From JAHJRN01 sp043805355 (lineage in GTDB: Bacteria; Patescibacteriota; Patescibacteriia; 2-12-FULL-60-25): DNA of 12,057 bases. This document shows positions 1-6,087 of the stretch, in pieces. The stretch's first letter is position 1. Every line of letters starts with the position of its first letter. The position numbers were made by a program, and so were the translations under genes. The notes below the pieces were generated by a model that saw nothing but the letters and a program-made list of their open reading frames with translations, was not told the origin of the DNA and made no database searches. The stretch is from NCBI GenBank assembly GCA_043805355.1, contig JAZDIB010000019.1:1-12057 (forward strand). The letters are read 5' to 3'.

Positions 1-597
1 GCACGTGCGCTCCGGCTGGGACACGTGACGATCCATGGCCACACCAAGTCCCTCCGGCTCCTGAACGCGACGATGTCCCACGAGTCCACGAGCCACATCC
101 TCGCGTCGTTCGCCCCCGGCGACATCGTGCCGCGGTCCGTCACGACGACCCTCGTCTTCGGGGACGCGTCGCACGCCACGTTCGCCACGATGCAGAGGCG
201 GCTCGAGACGCTTAAAGGCACGGAAAACCGTCTCTTTCGCGGGCAGGACGAGATGGTCGCGACAGGACTCCCGACCGATCCGGCGGCTCGCCGAGTCCTC
301 CTTGGGTCCGGATTCACCGATGGCGCATCCATCGATATCGGCGACATCTCGCTTGGGGATTTTCTCCCCTTCATCTCGGACGACCCTTCGGCGTTCGAGG
401 GACTTGCCGTCGGCCTCGTCGCGTCGCCCCAGGGGACCGATCTCCATCTGTTCCCGCTTGGTACGGATATGGAAGGGAATATCCGGCTGCTGACGGGCAC
501 GGAACGGCAGGCGTGGCTGGATTTGCGCGCGGACATGACGGAGGACGTTTCCGTGTCATCCGGCATCCGACAGGGCGTTGTACGGTCGACCCCTTGA
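1..597 (+). CDS. Hypothetical protein, C-terminal part (5' end probably outside window)
   Basis: The reading frame is open from the first base of the window to a TGA at 595-597. An internal GTG at 25 could be a start but has no convincing Shine-Dalgarno site, so I read this as the last ~198 residues of a longer protein. The visible part is acidic, has no membrane segment and no cysteine, and alternates hydrophobic strands with glycine and aspartate turns (for example around residues 100-150 of the visible part). I do not recognise the family and assign no function. The neighbouring downstream gene is a surface-anchored protein, which allows but does not show an extracytoplasmic role. The stop codon lies inside the -35 box of the next gene, so the two genes are adjacent but the second has its own promoter. 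Confidence 0.65.
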   Translation, partial: ARALRLGHVTIHGHTKSLRLLNATMSHESTSHILASFAPGDIVPRSVTTTLVFGDASHATFATMQRRLETLKGTENRLFRGQDEMVATGLPTDPAARRVLLGSGFTDGASIDIGDISLGDFLPFISDDPSAFEGLAVGLVASPQGTDLHLFPLGTDMEGNIRLLTGTERQAWLDLRADMTEDVSVSSGIRQGVVRSTP

Positions 598-622
598 AAC
601 AACTTACGTTTTCAGGTATCTT
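594..622 (+). promoter_or_regulatory. Sigma70-type promoter for the KPVIYLYP-protein gene
   Basis: TTGAAA at 594-599 and TATCTT at 617-622 are separated by exactly 17 bases. The -35 matches consensus at 5 of 6 positions and the -10 at 4 of 6. The expected transcription start is about 629, only 2-3 bases before the ATG at 632. The message would be nearly leaderless, which fits the lack of a Shine-Dalgarno motif. The -35 box overlaps the stop codon of the upstream gene. Confidence 0.55.
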
Positions 623-631
623 CGCTTCAAT

Positions 632-2596
632 ATGCCGCAACCTCAGACCTCGACCAATCCGACGGACACGACGTCGACAACGACCCCATCGATGCCCCCG
701 GCGCCCCAGACGGACGGACCGAAGCGGAAACTTCCGCTTTGGGTGCTTGTCACCCTCGTCTTCGTCGGCGGACTTGCCATCGGCGGTGGCGCCTTCGCGC
801 TGTCCTGGTCGTTCTTCTTCCCCCCGGAACCGACACTTCCCACCATCGAGACGCCCCCGAGCATCACGGTGACGGTCCCGACCACCACGGAGGTCGTGCC
901 GGGCGAGATGCCCGTCTTCGATTACAACGCCATCATCGTTCCGACCGTCGACCAACGGAACATGTCGGTGAAGGTCCGATGGACCGGCAACGAACCGGCT
1001 GACCCCGACGAGGTCTTCGCAAAGGTCAAGACCTCGAGCGGCACGGCGCTCACGCGCTTCGAACCGTTCAAGTTCGATGAATACAACGTGGAACAGAAGG
1101 CAACCCTGCGCTCGTCCCTGATGAAGCGTGGCGTCATCGTCGGGGGTCCTTTCGACGGCTATGCGCTCTATTTCTGGAAACGCTATACCGTCGGCATGGG
1201 ATTGCAGCCGTTCGCCATGAAATTCCTCGTGAGTCCCGACGGAAAGGACGCGCTCATCGTCGAGGCGCCCCTCGTCTCGTGGGCCGATCCGAAGCCCGAA
1301 CAAGGATTCACCGCGGCCGACCTGTACACCAACAACGGCTACGAACCCTGGGATCTCCAGCTGACGCTCGCTCCGAGCATCGTGCTCGACGCGACCGTGA
1401 CGCCCATGCCGAAGACGCTCACGACCGCGGACGGCAAGACGCTTCGGCTCATCGTGAAGGATTGGACGGTCTTCGGAGGTGTGATGTGCGGCCTTGAAGG
1501 CTGCGTCGGCGATGCGCCGGACCTCACGATCGGGGCGTTCAACCTCTATCTGGACGCGGAATCTCCCGAAGGGGCGTACGTCCAGAACGGCGGATGCATC
1601 TCCGTGTACGATGAGCTCGGCAATGTCCGCATGTACGAGTCCGTCATCCAACCGGAATCCGGCGACGAGTACGACCGCAGGCTCGCCGCGTCAGCCATCT
1701 CCTGGAACCGAGGCGTCACGACGCTTGTCACCGACTACCGCCCCGCGCAGATCTCGGGATGCGGCGGATTCGGATGCGCTGACGTGCTCACGGACGAGGA
1801 GGTCGGACCGATGGCATCGCTCATCGCCGTCGGAAAGACGCGCGTCGGCGAGCCCATCTACGCCCCAAAGGACCCCGTGAACCACGATCAGGTCAAGGTC
1901 GCGTACGAAGGATGGGTGACCTATACGATGGACGACACGAAGCCTGATATCCGCGCCTACGTCGAGAAATACCGCATCCCCGTGTTCTTCTGGAAGGACG
2001 CGCTCGGACGCTGGGTCCGATACGCGACAGCCGACGACATCGCCGCAGTCGAATGCGGCAAGCCGGTCATCTATCTCTATCCGACGGTGACGACGGACGT
2101 TTCGGTGCGCTTGCCGTCGTTCATTGATGTGACCGTGAGCGAACCGGCCTATCCGAACGAAGGATGGACGTGCTCGGCGCAGCCTGACGGGACCTTGACC
2201 ATGAAGGATGGCACGACGTTCGGCTCGCTGTATTGGGAGGGGACCGGCGTGGGCTACGAGACGCCGAAGGACGGTTTCATCGTGAAGGATGGGGAGCAGG
2301 AGACGTTCCTCGCGGGAATCCTCCCGAAGTACGGATTGAATCCGACCGAGACGAAGGAGTTCATGGACTTCTGGATCCCGGAGATGCAAGGCGCGCCATA
2401 CTACCGCGTCTCGTTCCTCACAAAGGATTGGGACGCGGCGGCGCCGCTCAACGTGTCCCCGCGTCCGCAGACCGTCATCCGGCTCTTCATGGACTGGCAG
2501 AAGCTCGACAGGCCCGTCGACATCGACGCACCGGTCATCACGGCACCGGAACGCAAAGGATTCACATTGGTCGAATGGGGAGGGCTTCTCCGCTGA
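632..2596 (+). CDS. Membrane-anchored surface protein with KPVIYLYP-type C-terminal domain
   Basis: The protein has 654 residues from the ATG at 632. A TTG 54 bases upstream (578) is in frame, but it would place the start before the likely promoter. Layout: a Thr/Pro/Ser-rich cytoplasmic tail (1-30), a basic KRK, one transmembrane segment (about 35-62), a Pro/Thr linker (63-92), then a large extracytoplasmic part. Residues 475-484 carry CGKPVIYLYP, followed by a region with GWT, DGTL and LYWEG motifs and the end GFTLVEWGG (643-651). This combination recurs in many unannotated proteins of uncultivated bacteria. Its biochemical role is not known to me. Seven cysteines (286, 291, 322, 377, 382, 475, 514) could form disulfides outside the cell. 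It ends 15 bases before a strong terminator and faces a pseudopilin gene. The family match is from memory of the motif; location outside the membrane is inferred. Confidence 0.85.
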   Translation: MPQPQTSTNPTDTTSTTTPSMPPAPQTDGPKRKLPLWVLVTLVFVGGLAIGGGAFALSWSFFFPPEPTLPTIETPPSITVTVPTTTEVVPGEMPVFDYNAIIVPTVDQRNMSVKVRWTGNEPADPDEVFAKVKTSSGTALTRFEPFKFDEYNVEQKATLRSSLMKRGVIVGGPFDGYALYFWKRYTVGMGLQPFAMKFLVSPDGKDALIVEAPLVSWADPKPEQGFTAADLYTNNGYEPWDLQLTLAPSIVLDATVTPMPKTLTTADGKTLRLIVKDWTVFGGVMCGLEGCVGDAPDLTIGAFNLYLDAESPEGAYVQNGGCISVYDELGNVRMYESVIQPESGDEYDRRLAASAISWNRGVTTLVTDYRPAQISGCGGFGCADVLTDEEVGPMASLIAVGKTRVGEPIYAPKDPVNHDQVKVAYEGWVTYTMDDTKPDIRAYVEKYRIPVFFWKDALGRWVRYATADDIAAVECGKPVIYLYPTVTTDVSVRLPSFIDVTVSEPAYPNEGWTCSAQPDGTLTMKDGTTFGSLYWEGTGVGYETPKDGFIVKDGEQETFLAGILPKYGLNPTETKEFMDFWIPEMQGAPYYRVSFLTKDWDAAAPLNVSPRPQTVIRLFMDWQKLDRPVDIDAPVITAPERKGFTLVEWGGLLR

Positions 2597-2611
2597 AAAG
2601 TCGCCGACCCA

Positions 2612-2641
2612 AAAACGACGCCTCTTCCGGGGCGTCGTTTT
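2612..2641. terminator. Bidirectional intrinsic terminator between convergent genes
   Basis: An 11-bp perfect inverted repeat, AAAACGACGCC (2612-2622) and GGCGTCGTTTT (2631-2641), encloses an 8-base loop. The GC-rich core is flanked by A and T runs on both sides, so the RNA from either strand has a stem followed by U residues. It lies 15 bases after the plus-strand surface-protein gene and 15 bases after the stop of the minus-strand pseudopilin gene, so it can end both transcripts. Confidence 0.9.
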
Positions 2642-2656
2642 GCTGGGAGACACTCT

Positions 2657-3154
2657 CTACTCGAACGCGCCTTGGACCCACGAGGCGCCCTCTGCCGTCC
2701 AATTGCGTCCAGGACATTCGAAATGCGGATTGTTCGGATGCGGGTTCGTGGTTGCCTCGAAATTCGTCACGCCGAGGATATAGAACGTCGCGTCATTGCA
2801 GTAGTGCCAATCCGGATAATACCGATAGTAGAAATAGCAGTGCGTCGTATCGTTCGTCGGGTCGAGGACGTCGCGCGGCAGGAATCCGCCCGCCGACAAT
2901 CCCGGCAGGAAGTTGTTTCCGATGTTCGAGACGTCCATGCCGCCGAATTCATTCATCGGGTCCGGATATCTCCCGTTCTCGAGCTTGTACATCTCAAGCG
3001 CGGTCGCGATGGTCTTCATGTCCGCAAGCCGCTTCGCGTCGCGGGCCTTCGATCTCGCGCCGCCGAAGGCGACCATCCCGATGGTCGCGAGCAGGCCGAT
3101 GATGGCTATGACGACCAGGAGCTCGATGAGCGTGAAGCCTTTTCGGTGACGCAT
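2657..3154 (-). CDS. Type IV pilin-like (pseudopilin) protein
   Basis: A 165-residue prepilin-like protein. The start is the ATG at 3154-3152; the frame is open further upstream, but the short basic leader MRHRKG ending in Gly6 fixes this start. Prepilin peptidase would cut after Gly6 and methylate Phe7. The mature protein begins FTLIELLVVIAIIGLLATIG with the conserved Glu at mature position 5, giving the hydrophobic helix (7-30) that anchors and packs the subunit. Then follow the RDAKRLADMKTIATALEMY helix and NGRYP turn typical of major pseudopilins, here in the short form frequent in Patescibacteria. The globular part is Tyr/Asn-rich with three cysteines (106, 119, 147). No assembly ATPase, PilC or PilD gene is in the window, so the partner machinery must be elsewhere. 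It could serve a type IV pilus, a competence pilus or a type II-like system. Confidence 0.92.
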   Translation of the reverse strand: MRHRKGFTLIELLVVIAIIGLLATIGMVAFGGARSKARDAKRLADMKTIATALEMYKLENGRYPDPMNEFGGMDVSNIGNNFLPGLSAGGFLPRDVLDPTNDTTHCYFYYRYYPDWHYCNDATFYILGVTNFEATTNPHPNNPHFECPGRNWTAEGASWVQGAFE

Positions 3155-3163
3155 ACGGTGAAT

Positions 3164-3172
3164 ATCATACCA
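3164..3172 (-). promoter_or_regulatory. Extended -10 promoter for the pseudopilin gene
   Basis: On the minus strand the sequence TGGTATGAT (3172-3164) is an extended -10 element: TG one base before TATGAT, which matches consensus at 5 of 6 positions. No good -35 is seen at the usual spacing, as is common for extended -10 promoters. Only 9 bases separate the -10 from the ATG at 3154, so the transcript would start about 3-5 bases before the start codon and would lack a Shine-Dalgarno site. Confidence 0.5.
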
Positions 3173-3198
3173 TGCGACAGATACGTGCCATTGCAAAA

Positions 3199-3241
3199 GA
3201 AAAAAGAGCCCTTTGGTATCCCGGCGGCTCAAGAGGCCGGG
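3199..3241 (-). terminator. Possible terminator after the 97-residue gene
   Basis: On the minus strand, 20 bases beyond the small gene's second-last hairpin arm, GAGCC (3230-3226) can pair with GGCTC (3210-3206), directly followed by six T residues (3205-3200). A competing hairpin, CCCGGC (3241-3236) with GCCGGG (3225-3220), overlaps it. The T tract and position just past the stop at 3250 support termination, but the main stem has only 5 bp with a long loop, and the two folds exclude each other. Confidence 0.45.
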
Positions 3242-3249
3242 TTGCACCG

Positions 3250-3543
3250 CTACTGCGGCGCGATGAAGCTGATGCGGCGCGACTGTCCGTGGCGGATCGA
3301 CTTGAGATGCTTGACGATACCCCTGTCTGTCACGAGCTCGTACACCCCGTTTTCCGACATGATCGCCCGCTTCGGCAGCCGGAACATACTGCGACGACGG
3401 ATGAGGTCGTCGTAGTACCGGCGGGAGCATCCCTCGACCTCGGGCTTGAGACCGATACCGCTGAACGCGAGAACCGCTTCGACGGCGATGGCGTCGTCGT
3501 TGCTGATCACGGACAAACCGCCTGCATTGATGGTAATGAGCAT
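3250..3543 (-). CDS. Small hypothetical protein (97 residues)
   Basis: I do not recognise this protein. The start is well fixed: the ATG at 3543-3541 has AGAGG four bases upstream and a full AGGAGGT 15 bases upstream, and the first in-frame codon above that is a stop (TGA). The N-terminal third reads as two short strands (LITINAG, LSVIS) and a helix (about 17-30, DDAIAVEAVLAFSGI). This resembles a beta-grasp start but is not enough to claim a fold. The rest is basic, with a RRYYDDLIRRR stretch (41-51) and a C-terminal half rich in Arg, Lys and His. There is one cysteine (39), no signal peptide and no membrane segment, so it is probably cytosolic; the charge would allow nucleic-acid binding (inference). 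It has its own near-consensus promoter and a ~160-base leader, which argues for a real, regulated gene. Confidence 0.7.
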   Translation of the reverse strand: MLITINAGGLSVISNDDAIAVEAVLAFSGIGLKPEVEGCSRRYYDDLIRRRSMFRLPKRAIMSENGVYELVTDRGIVKHLKSIRHGQSRRISFIAPQ

Positions 3544-3547
3544 CGAA

Positions 3548-3565
3548 CCTCTTTCTTGACCTCCT
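3548..3565 (-). promoter_or_regulatory. Double Shine-Dalgarno site of the 97-residue gene
   Basis: Reading the minus strand, AGGAGGT (3565-3559) matches the 16S rRNA 3' end fully but lies 15 bases from the ATG, too far for normal use. A second purine run, AGAGG (3552-3548), is 4 bases from the ATG. The first may act as a standby site. No alternative start codon lies at the correct distance from the first site. Confidence 0.5.
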
Positions 3566-3639
3566 CACATTTCCGACGACATATCGACGATGGAGAAGAT
3601 CCGACCTGATCCGACGAAATCTTTCAGCGAATCTGGTCG

Positions 3640-3691
3640 AAATGCCTAGTAAACGTGCCGTTTTCCCTCATCAGCTACGACTCGGGCATTT
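3640..3691 (-). promoter_or_regulatory. Foldable leader of the 97-residue gene
   Basis: Within the predicted 5' leader (about 3702 down to 3544), AAATGCC and GGCATTT (3640-3646 and 3685-3691) form a 7-bp stem. It encloses a second perfect hairpin, AAACG-TGC-CGTTT (3651-3663). Below it on the mRNA is a tandem GTCGGATC pair shortly before the Shine-Dalgarno sites. Together these suggest a structured leader that could control translation or carry a regulatory RNA. No known riboswitch class was recognised. Confidence 0.35.
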
Positions 3692-3708
3692 TCAGGTACT
3701 CGATGCGC

Positions 3709-3737
3709 ACAATATCACGTTTTGGCCTTTTTGTCAA
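3709..3737 (-). promoter_or_regulatory. Strong sigma70 promoter for the 97-residue gene
   Basis: On the minus strand a perfect TTGACA (3737-3732) is followed after 17 bases by TATTGT (3714-3709), which matches the -10 consensus at 4 of 6 positions. Transcription would start near 3702 and run about 160 bases before the ATG at 3543. It is one of the best promoter matches in the window. Confidence 0.7.
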
Positions 3738-3745
3738 GGGTTGCA

Positions 3746-3760
3746 GACACCGGCCGTGTC
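3746..3760. promoter_or_regulatory. Operator-like dyad upstream of the -35 box
   Basis: GACAC (3746-3750) and GTGTC (3756-3760) form an inverted repeat around CGGCC; seven of eight possible pairs match across the dyad. It lies 8 bases upstream of the -35 box of the 97-residue gene's promoter, a place suited to an activator. Function is inferred from position only. Confidence 0.3.
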
Positions 3761-3968
3761 AAAACATGAACATTATTTGTCATTTTTGCCTAATATTAGC
3801 CCCCCAGGAGGGGAGTGCTACTTCTGTCATTGATGCCAGACGAAAGAGCGGCGACAGACGGATCTCAAACAAGACCTACGTAGTCCGACGACGCCGAAGA
3901 GAGAAGTCGATTTCCAAGAAACGTAGGTACAGAATAGGTACATACAGGAGGAACATTTGGACGAAGCT

Positions 3969-3985
3969 CAAAAATCCGATTTTTG
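3969..3985. repeat. Perfect A/T-rich palindrome after ftsQ
   Basis: CAAAAATC (3969-3976), a single C, and GATTTTTG (3978-3985) form a perfect 17-base inverted repeat. It lies 84 bases beyond the ftsQ stop codon. The lack of a G+C core makes it a poor intrinsic terminator, yet no better one is seen at the end of this operon; it may equally be a protein-binding site. Confidence 0.35.
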
Positions 3986-4068
3986 CGGTGGGGAGGGGGA
4001 GTGAAACGTCGTGGCTTGAATGAATCATGCGTCGCACAATATATCTTATGAGACACATGGGAGATTGA

Positions 4069-4908
4069 TTACTTGATAATGATTTGTCCTGGAATCCGAA
4101 TATCCAGATGTTCCTTGATCTGCGATTCGTCTGGCTTAGTCCTCATGTAGGCTTGATACGTGGCTATCTGAGGCTCTACAGGCTTATTAAGGTCTACGTA
4201 GATATCGTAGCCACGTTCGCTCACGAAGCGCCCCAAGGATGCCTGGGGGGTCTCAATCTTCATAAAACGAATTTTAAGGCCTCCTAGGACCATGGCACGC
4301 GACATATCCATCCAACGCCTGACGTCGTCGGCTTCGGCGACCTTAAAGCCTGGCGCCAACGGATCCGCGGTATTCATGACGATGACAAGCGGATGGATTT
4401 CGTCAGCGAAGGCGCGAGCGGCGACGCGGTCCTGGGAAGCACGCAACGAATCGCCCTCGACATTTCCCGTGACGATACCGGTTGCGTCTACGTTGACGTA
4501 CTGGTCATTCGAGACAACGACCACACTCCTCTGACGCTCCTTCATCAAGAGTCGTAAAATGCTTGGATAGGACTTATCCACAGTCACGTCCTCCACGAAC
4601 AAACGGTCTTTCAGCGCACGTCCGAGTTGGTCCGTATCCAACATGAATAAATTCCTCGTGCTCCACGGTCTCCACCCTCTCGCATCGACGATGGCATAGG
4701 TCTCCTCGAGCACCTCTCCCCTTTCCAGCGACTTCAGCCCTTCAATCTGGATGTCGGAGATGTTCCAAAACCCGGACGCGAAGAAAAACCAGGTCCAGCC
4801 GACAATCACGAACGCGACGACGAGCGCGATGACGAACGCATGGCTGGATTTCTGCTGATCCAGTCGTCTTGAGGCGTACATCCCCTTCTCCAGCTGAAGG
4901 TCATCCAT
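4069..4908 (-). CDS. ftsQ: Cell division protein FtsQ (DivIB family)
   Basis: FtsQ is a bitopic membrane protein of the divisome that links early (FtsZ/FtsA) and late (FtsB, FtsL, FtsW, FtsI) components. This copy has 279 residues, usual for the family. A short basic cytoplasmic tail (1-22) precedes one transmembrane helix (about 23-44). Then comes a POTRA-like domain: FWNISDIQIEGLKSLERGEV (47-66), a NLFMLD motif (86-91), and FVEDVTVDKSYPSILRLLMKER (104-125), the classic "V...R..P..L.I.v.ER" pattern. The beta domain ends with HLDIRIPGQIIIK (267-279), equivalent to the family's DLR...vyvK strand. The start is the ATG at 4908, 6 bases after the alr stop codon, so it is probably translationally coupled and is the last gene of the cluster. 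ftsA and ftsZ are not beside it. Confidence 0.88.
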   Translation of the reverse strand: MDDLQLEKGMYASRRLDQQKSSHAFVIALVVAFVIVGWTWFFFASGFWNISDIQIEGLKSLERGEVLEETYAIVDARGWRPWSTRNLFMLDTDQLGRALKDRLFVEDVTVDKSYPSILRLLMKERQRSVVVVSNDQYVNVDATGIVTGNVEGDSLRASQDRVAARAFADEIHPLVIVMNTADPLAPGFKVAEADDVRRWMDMSRAMVLGGLKIRFMKIETPQASLGRFVSERGYDIYVDLNKPVEPQIATYQAYMRTKPDESQIKEHLDIRIPGQIIIK

Positions 4909-4914
4909 ATATCG

Positions 4915-6087
4915 TCATCGGACGAGGATGCGGGGAATCGTCGGATTCACCCTCGTCACGACCTCATAATTGATTGAACCAATCTTTGATGCAATGTCAT
5001 CCGACGAAATCGTCTCGCGTTTCTGCGTCCCAAGCAGCACGACTTCATCCTCGACGCGGATACCAGGGACGTCAGTCGCATCCACCACGAACATGTTCAT
5101 GCAGACGCGTCCCATGATCTTGCATCGCCGACCTCGGATGAGCACGTGACCGGTCGACGAAAGGCCGCGGTCGAAGCCGTCCCAGTATCCGACAGGGATG
5201 AGCGCGAGCGTGGACGCGCGGCTGACGCGTTCCGTCAGACCGTAGCTCACGGGCGTCCCCTTCTTCACGCGCTTTACTTGGGCGACGACAGTCTTCCACG
5301 TCATGACCGGCTTAAGGTCCAAGATTCGCCCTTCGCGTTTCGCCACGGCACGCGTCTCCTTCGACGGCCAGAGGCCATACATGGAGATGCCGAGGCGCAC
5401 GAGATTGAAATACGTGTCCGGATAGAGGATAGTCGCCGCGCTGCAGGCCGCATGGCGCCAAGGCGGGTCGATGCCTTCGCTCCGGATGAGCGTGAGTGCC
5501 TCGTGGAAGCGCTGGAGCTGCAGGTCGGCGTAGGAGCGGTCGGTCGTATCCTCGATGTTCGCGAAATGCGTGGCGACGCCTTCGATGACCGCGCCCGACG
5601 TCTTCTTGAGCGCTCGAACGAGGCGAAGCAAATCTTCGCCATGGACGCCTTGCCGCGTCGTGCCCGTATCGACCTTCACGTGGACGAAGGCTGCGTCCGT
5701 ACGGAACGACGGGCGTTTGCCGATGGGCGTAAGCTTCAGTTCCGCGATGGCCCTGACCGTTTCCATCGTATAGGCCATGAAAGATAGACGGTGGTCCACG
5801 CAGTCATGAACACGGTCCGCCAGCGTGTATCCGAGGACTAGGATGGGCTTCGTTATGCCGTTTTTCCGCAAGACGACACCCTCGTCGACGTTGTCCACGC
5901 CGAACCAAGACGCTCCGGAGCGTTCCGCGACCTGTGCCACATGGACCAGCCCATGGCCATACGCATTCGACTTCACGACGGCCATAATCGGAGCCGTCTT
6001 CCCGACATGCGAACGGAACGCCCTGATGTTGCCCGAAAGGGCCGAGCGTGAGATCTCGACCCAGGTCTTTGCTGTCCTGTCTGCCAT
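4915..6087 (-). CDS. alr: Alanine racemase
   Basis: This PLP enzyme interconverts L- and D-alanine in the cytosol and supplies D-Ala for the peptidoglycan stem peptide. The 390-residue length is normal. The PLP-binding lysine is Lys39 in AVVKSNAYGHG (36-46). The KVDTG..RQG segment (138-147) holds Lys138 and Arg145, matching the carbamylated Lys and the PLP-contacting Arg of characterised racemases. The second catalytic base is Tyr282 in VSYGLT, followed by IPVGYWDGFDR (297-307). The C-terminal domain has GRVCMN (327-331 region) and INYEVVTRVNPTIPRI (372-387). All key residues are present. Its ATG shares one base with the serS stop (TGATG, 6089-6085), and ftsQ follows 6 bases later, placing wall precursor supply and division in one transcript. 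Confidence 0.97.
   Translation of the reverse strand: MADRTAKTWVEISRSALSGNIRAFRSHVGKTAPIMAVVKSNAYGHGLVHVAQVAERSGASWFGVDNVDEGVVLRKNGITKPILVLGYTLADRVHDCVDHRLSFMAYTMETVRAIAELKLTPIGKRPSFRTDAAFVHVKVDTGTTRQGVHGEDLLRLVRALKKTSGAVIEGVATHFANIEDTTDRSYADLQLQRFHEALTLIRSEGIDPPWRHAACSAATILYPDTYFNLVRLGISMYGLWPSKETRAVAKREGRILDLKPVMTWKTVVAQVKRVKKGTPVSYGLTERVSRASTLALIPVGYWDGFDRGLSSTGHVLIRGRRCKIMGRVCMNMFVVDATDVPGIRVEDEVVLLGTQKRETISSDDIASKIGSINYEVVTRVNPTIPRILVR

Larger units (their letters stand above)
3544..4068. other. Long intergenic region of lower G+C
   Basis: This 525-base stretch separates the 97-residue gene from the ftsQ stop codon. By eye it is clearly richer in A+T than its neighbours, especially 3690-4068. 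It contains the promoter and leader of the small gene (3709-3737 and downstream), a dyad at 3746-3760, a CCCC-AGGA-GGGG hairpin at 3802-3813 next to the palindrome TAATATTA (3791-3798), a paired TAGGTACA repeat at 3924-3942, and an A/T palindrome at 3969-3985. Open frames crossing it lack conserved motifs. I see no tRNA-like fold. Confidence 0.6.

Noticed and set aside
578..631. TTG start 54 bases upstream for the surface protein
   Set aside because: It precedes the likely transcription start at about 629 and adds residues before the normal Thr/Pro tail; the ATG at 632 fits better.
371..1651. Long minus-strand open frame of 426 codons
   Set aside because: It lies antisense to the surface-protein gene and its predecessor, is extremely Arg/Asp/His-rich, and has no motif. 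This is the usual product of a G+C-rich third codon position.
1691..2653. Minus-strand open frame of 320 codons
   Set aside because: Antisense shadow of the KPVIYLYP-protein gene with biased composition; it would also read through the bidirectional terminator.
3181..3198. TTGCAA as a -35 for the pseudopilin promoter
   Set aside because: The spacing to TATGAT would be 21 bases, too long; the extended -10 alone is the better explanation.
3155..3568. Upstream extension of the pseudopilin frame
   Set aside because: It overlaps the 97-residue gene in another frame and would bury the prepilin leader peptide deep inside a protein, which would prevent processing.
3655..4023. Plus-strand 122-codon frame across the intergenic region
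   Set aside because: Low-complexity basic sequence without a ribosome site. It runs through the promoter and leader of the opposite-strand gene and the A/T palindrome.
3876..4058. Minus-strand 60-residue frame with a hydrophobic middle, starting 10 bases after the ftsQ stop
   Set aside because: No Shine-Dalgarno site, an overlapping alternative frame of equal length, and an Arg-rich end suggest chance. A small membrane protein after ftsQ cannot be fully excluded without conservation data.
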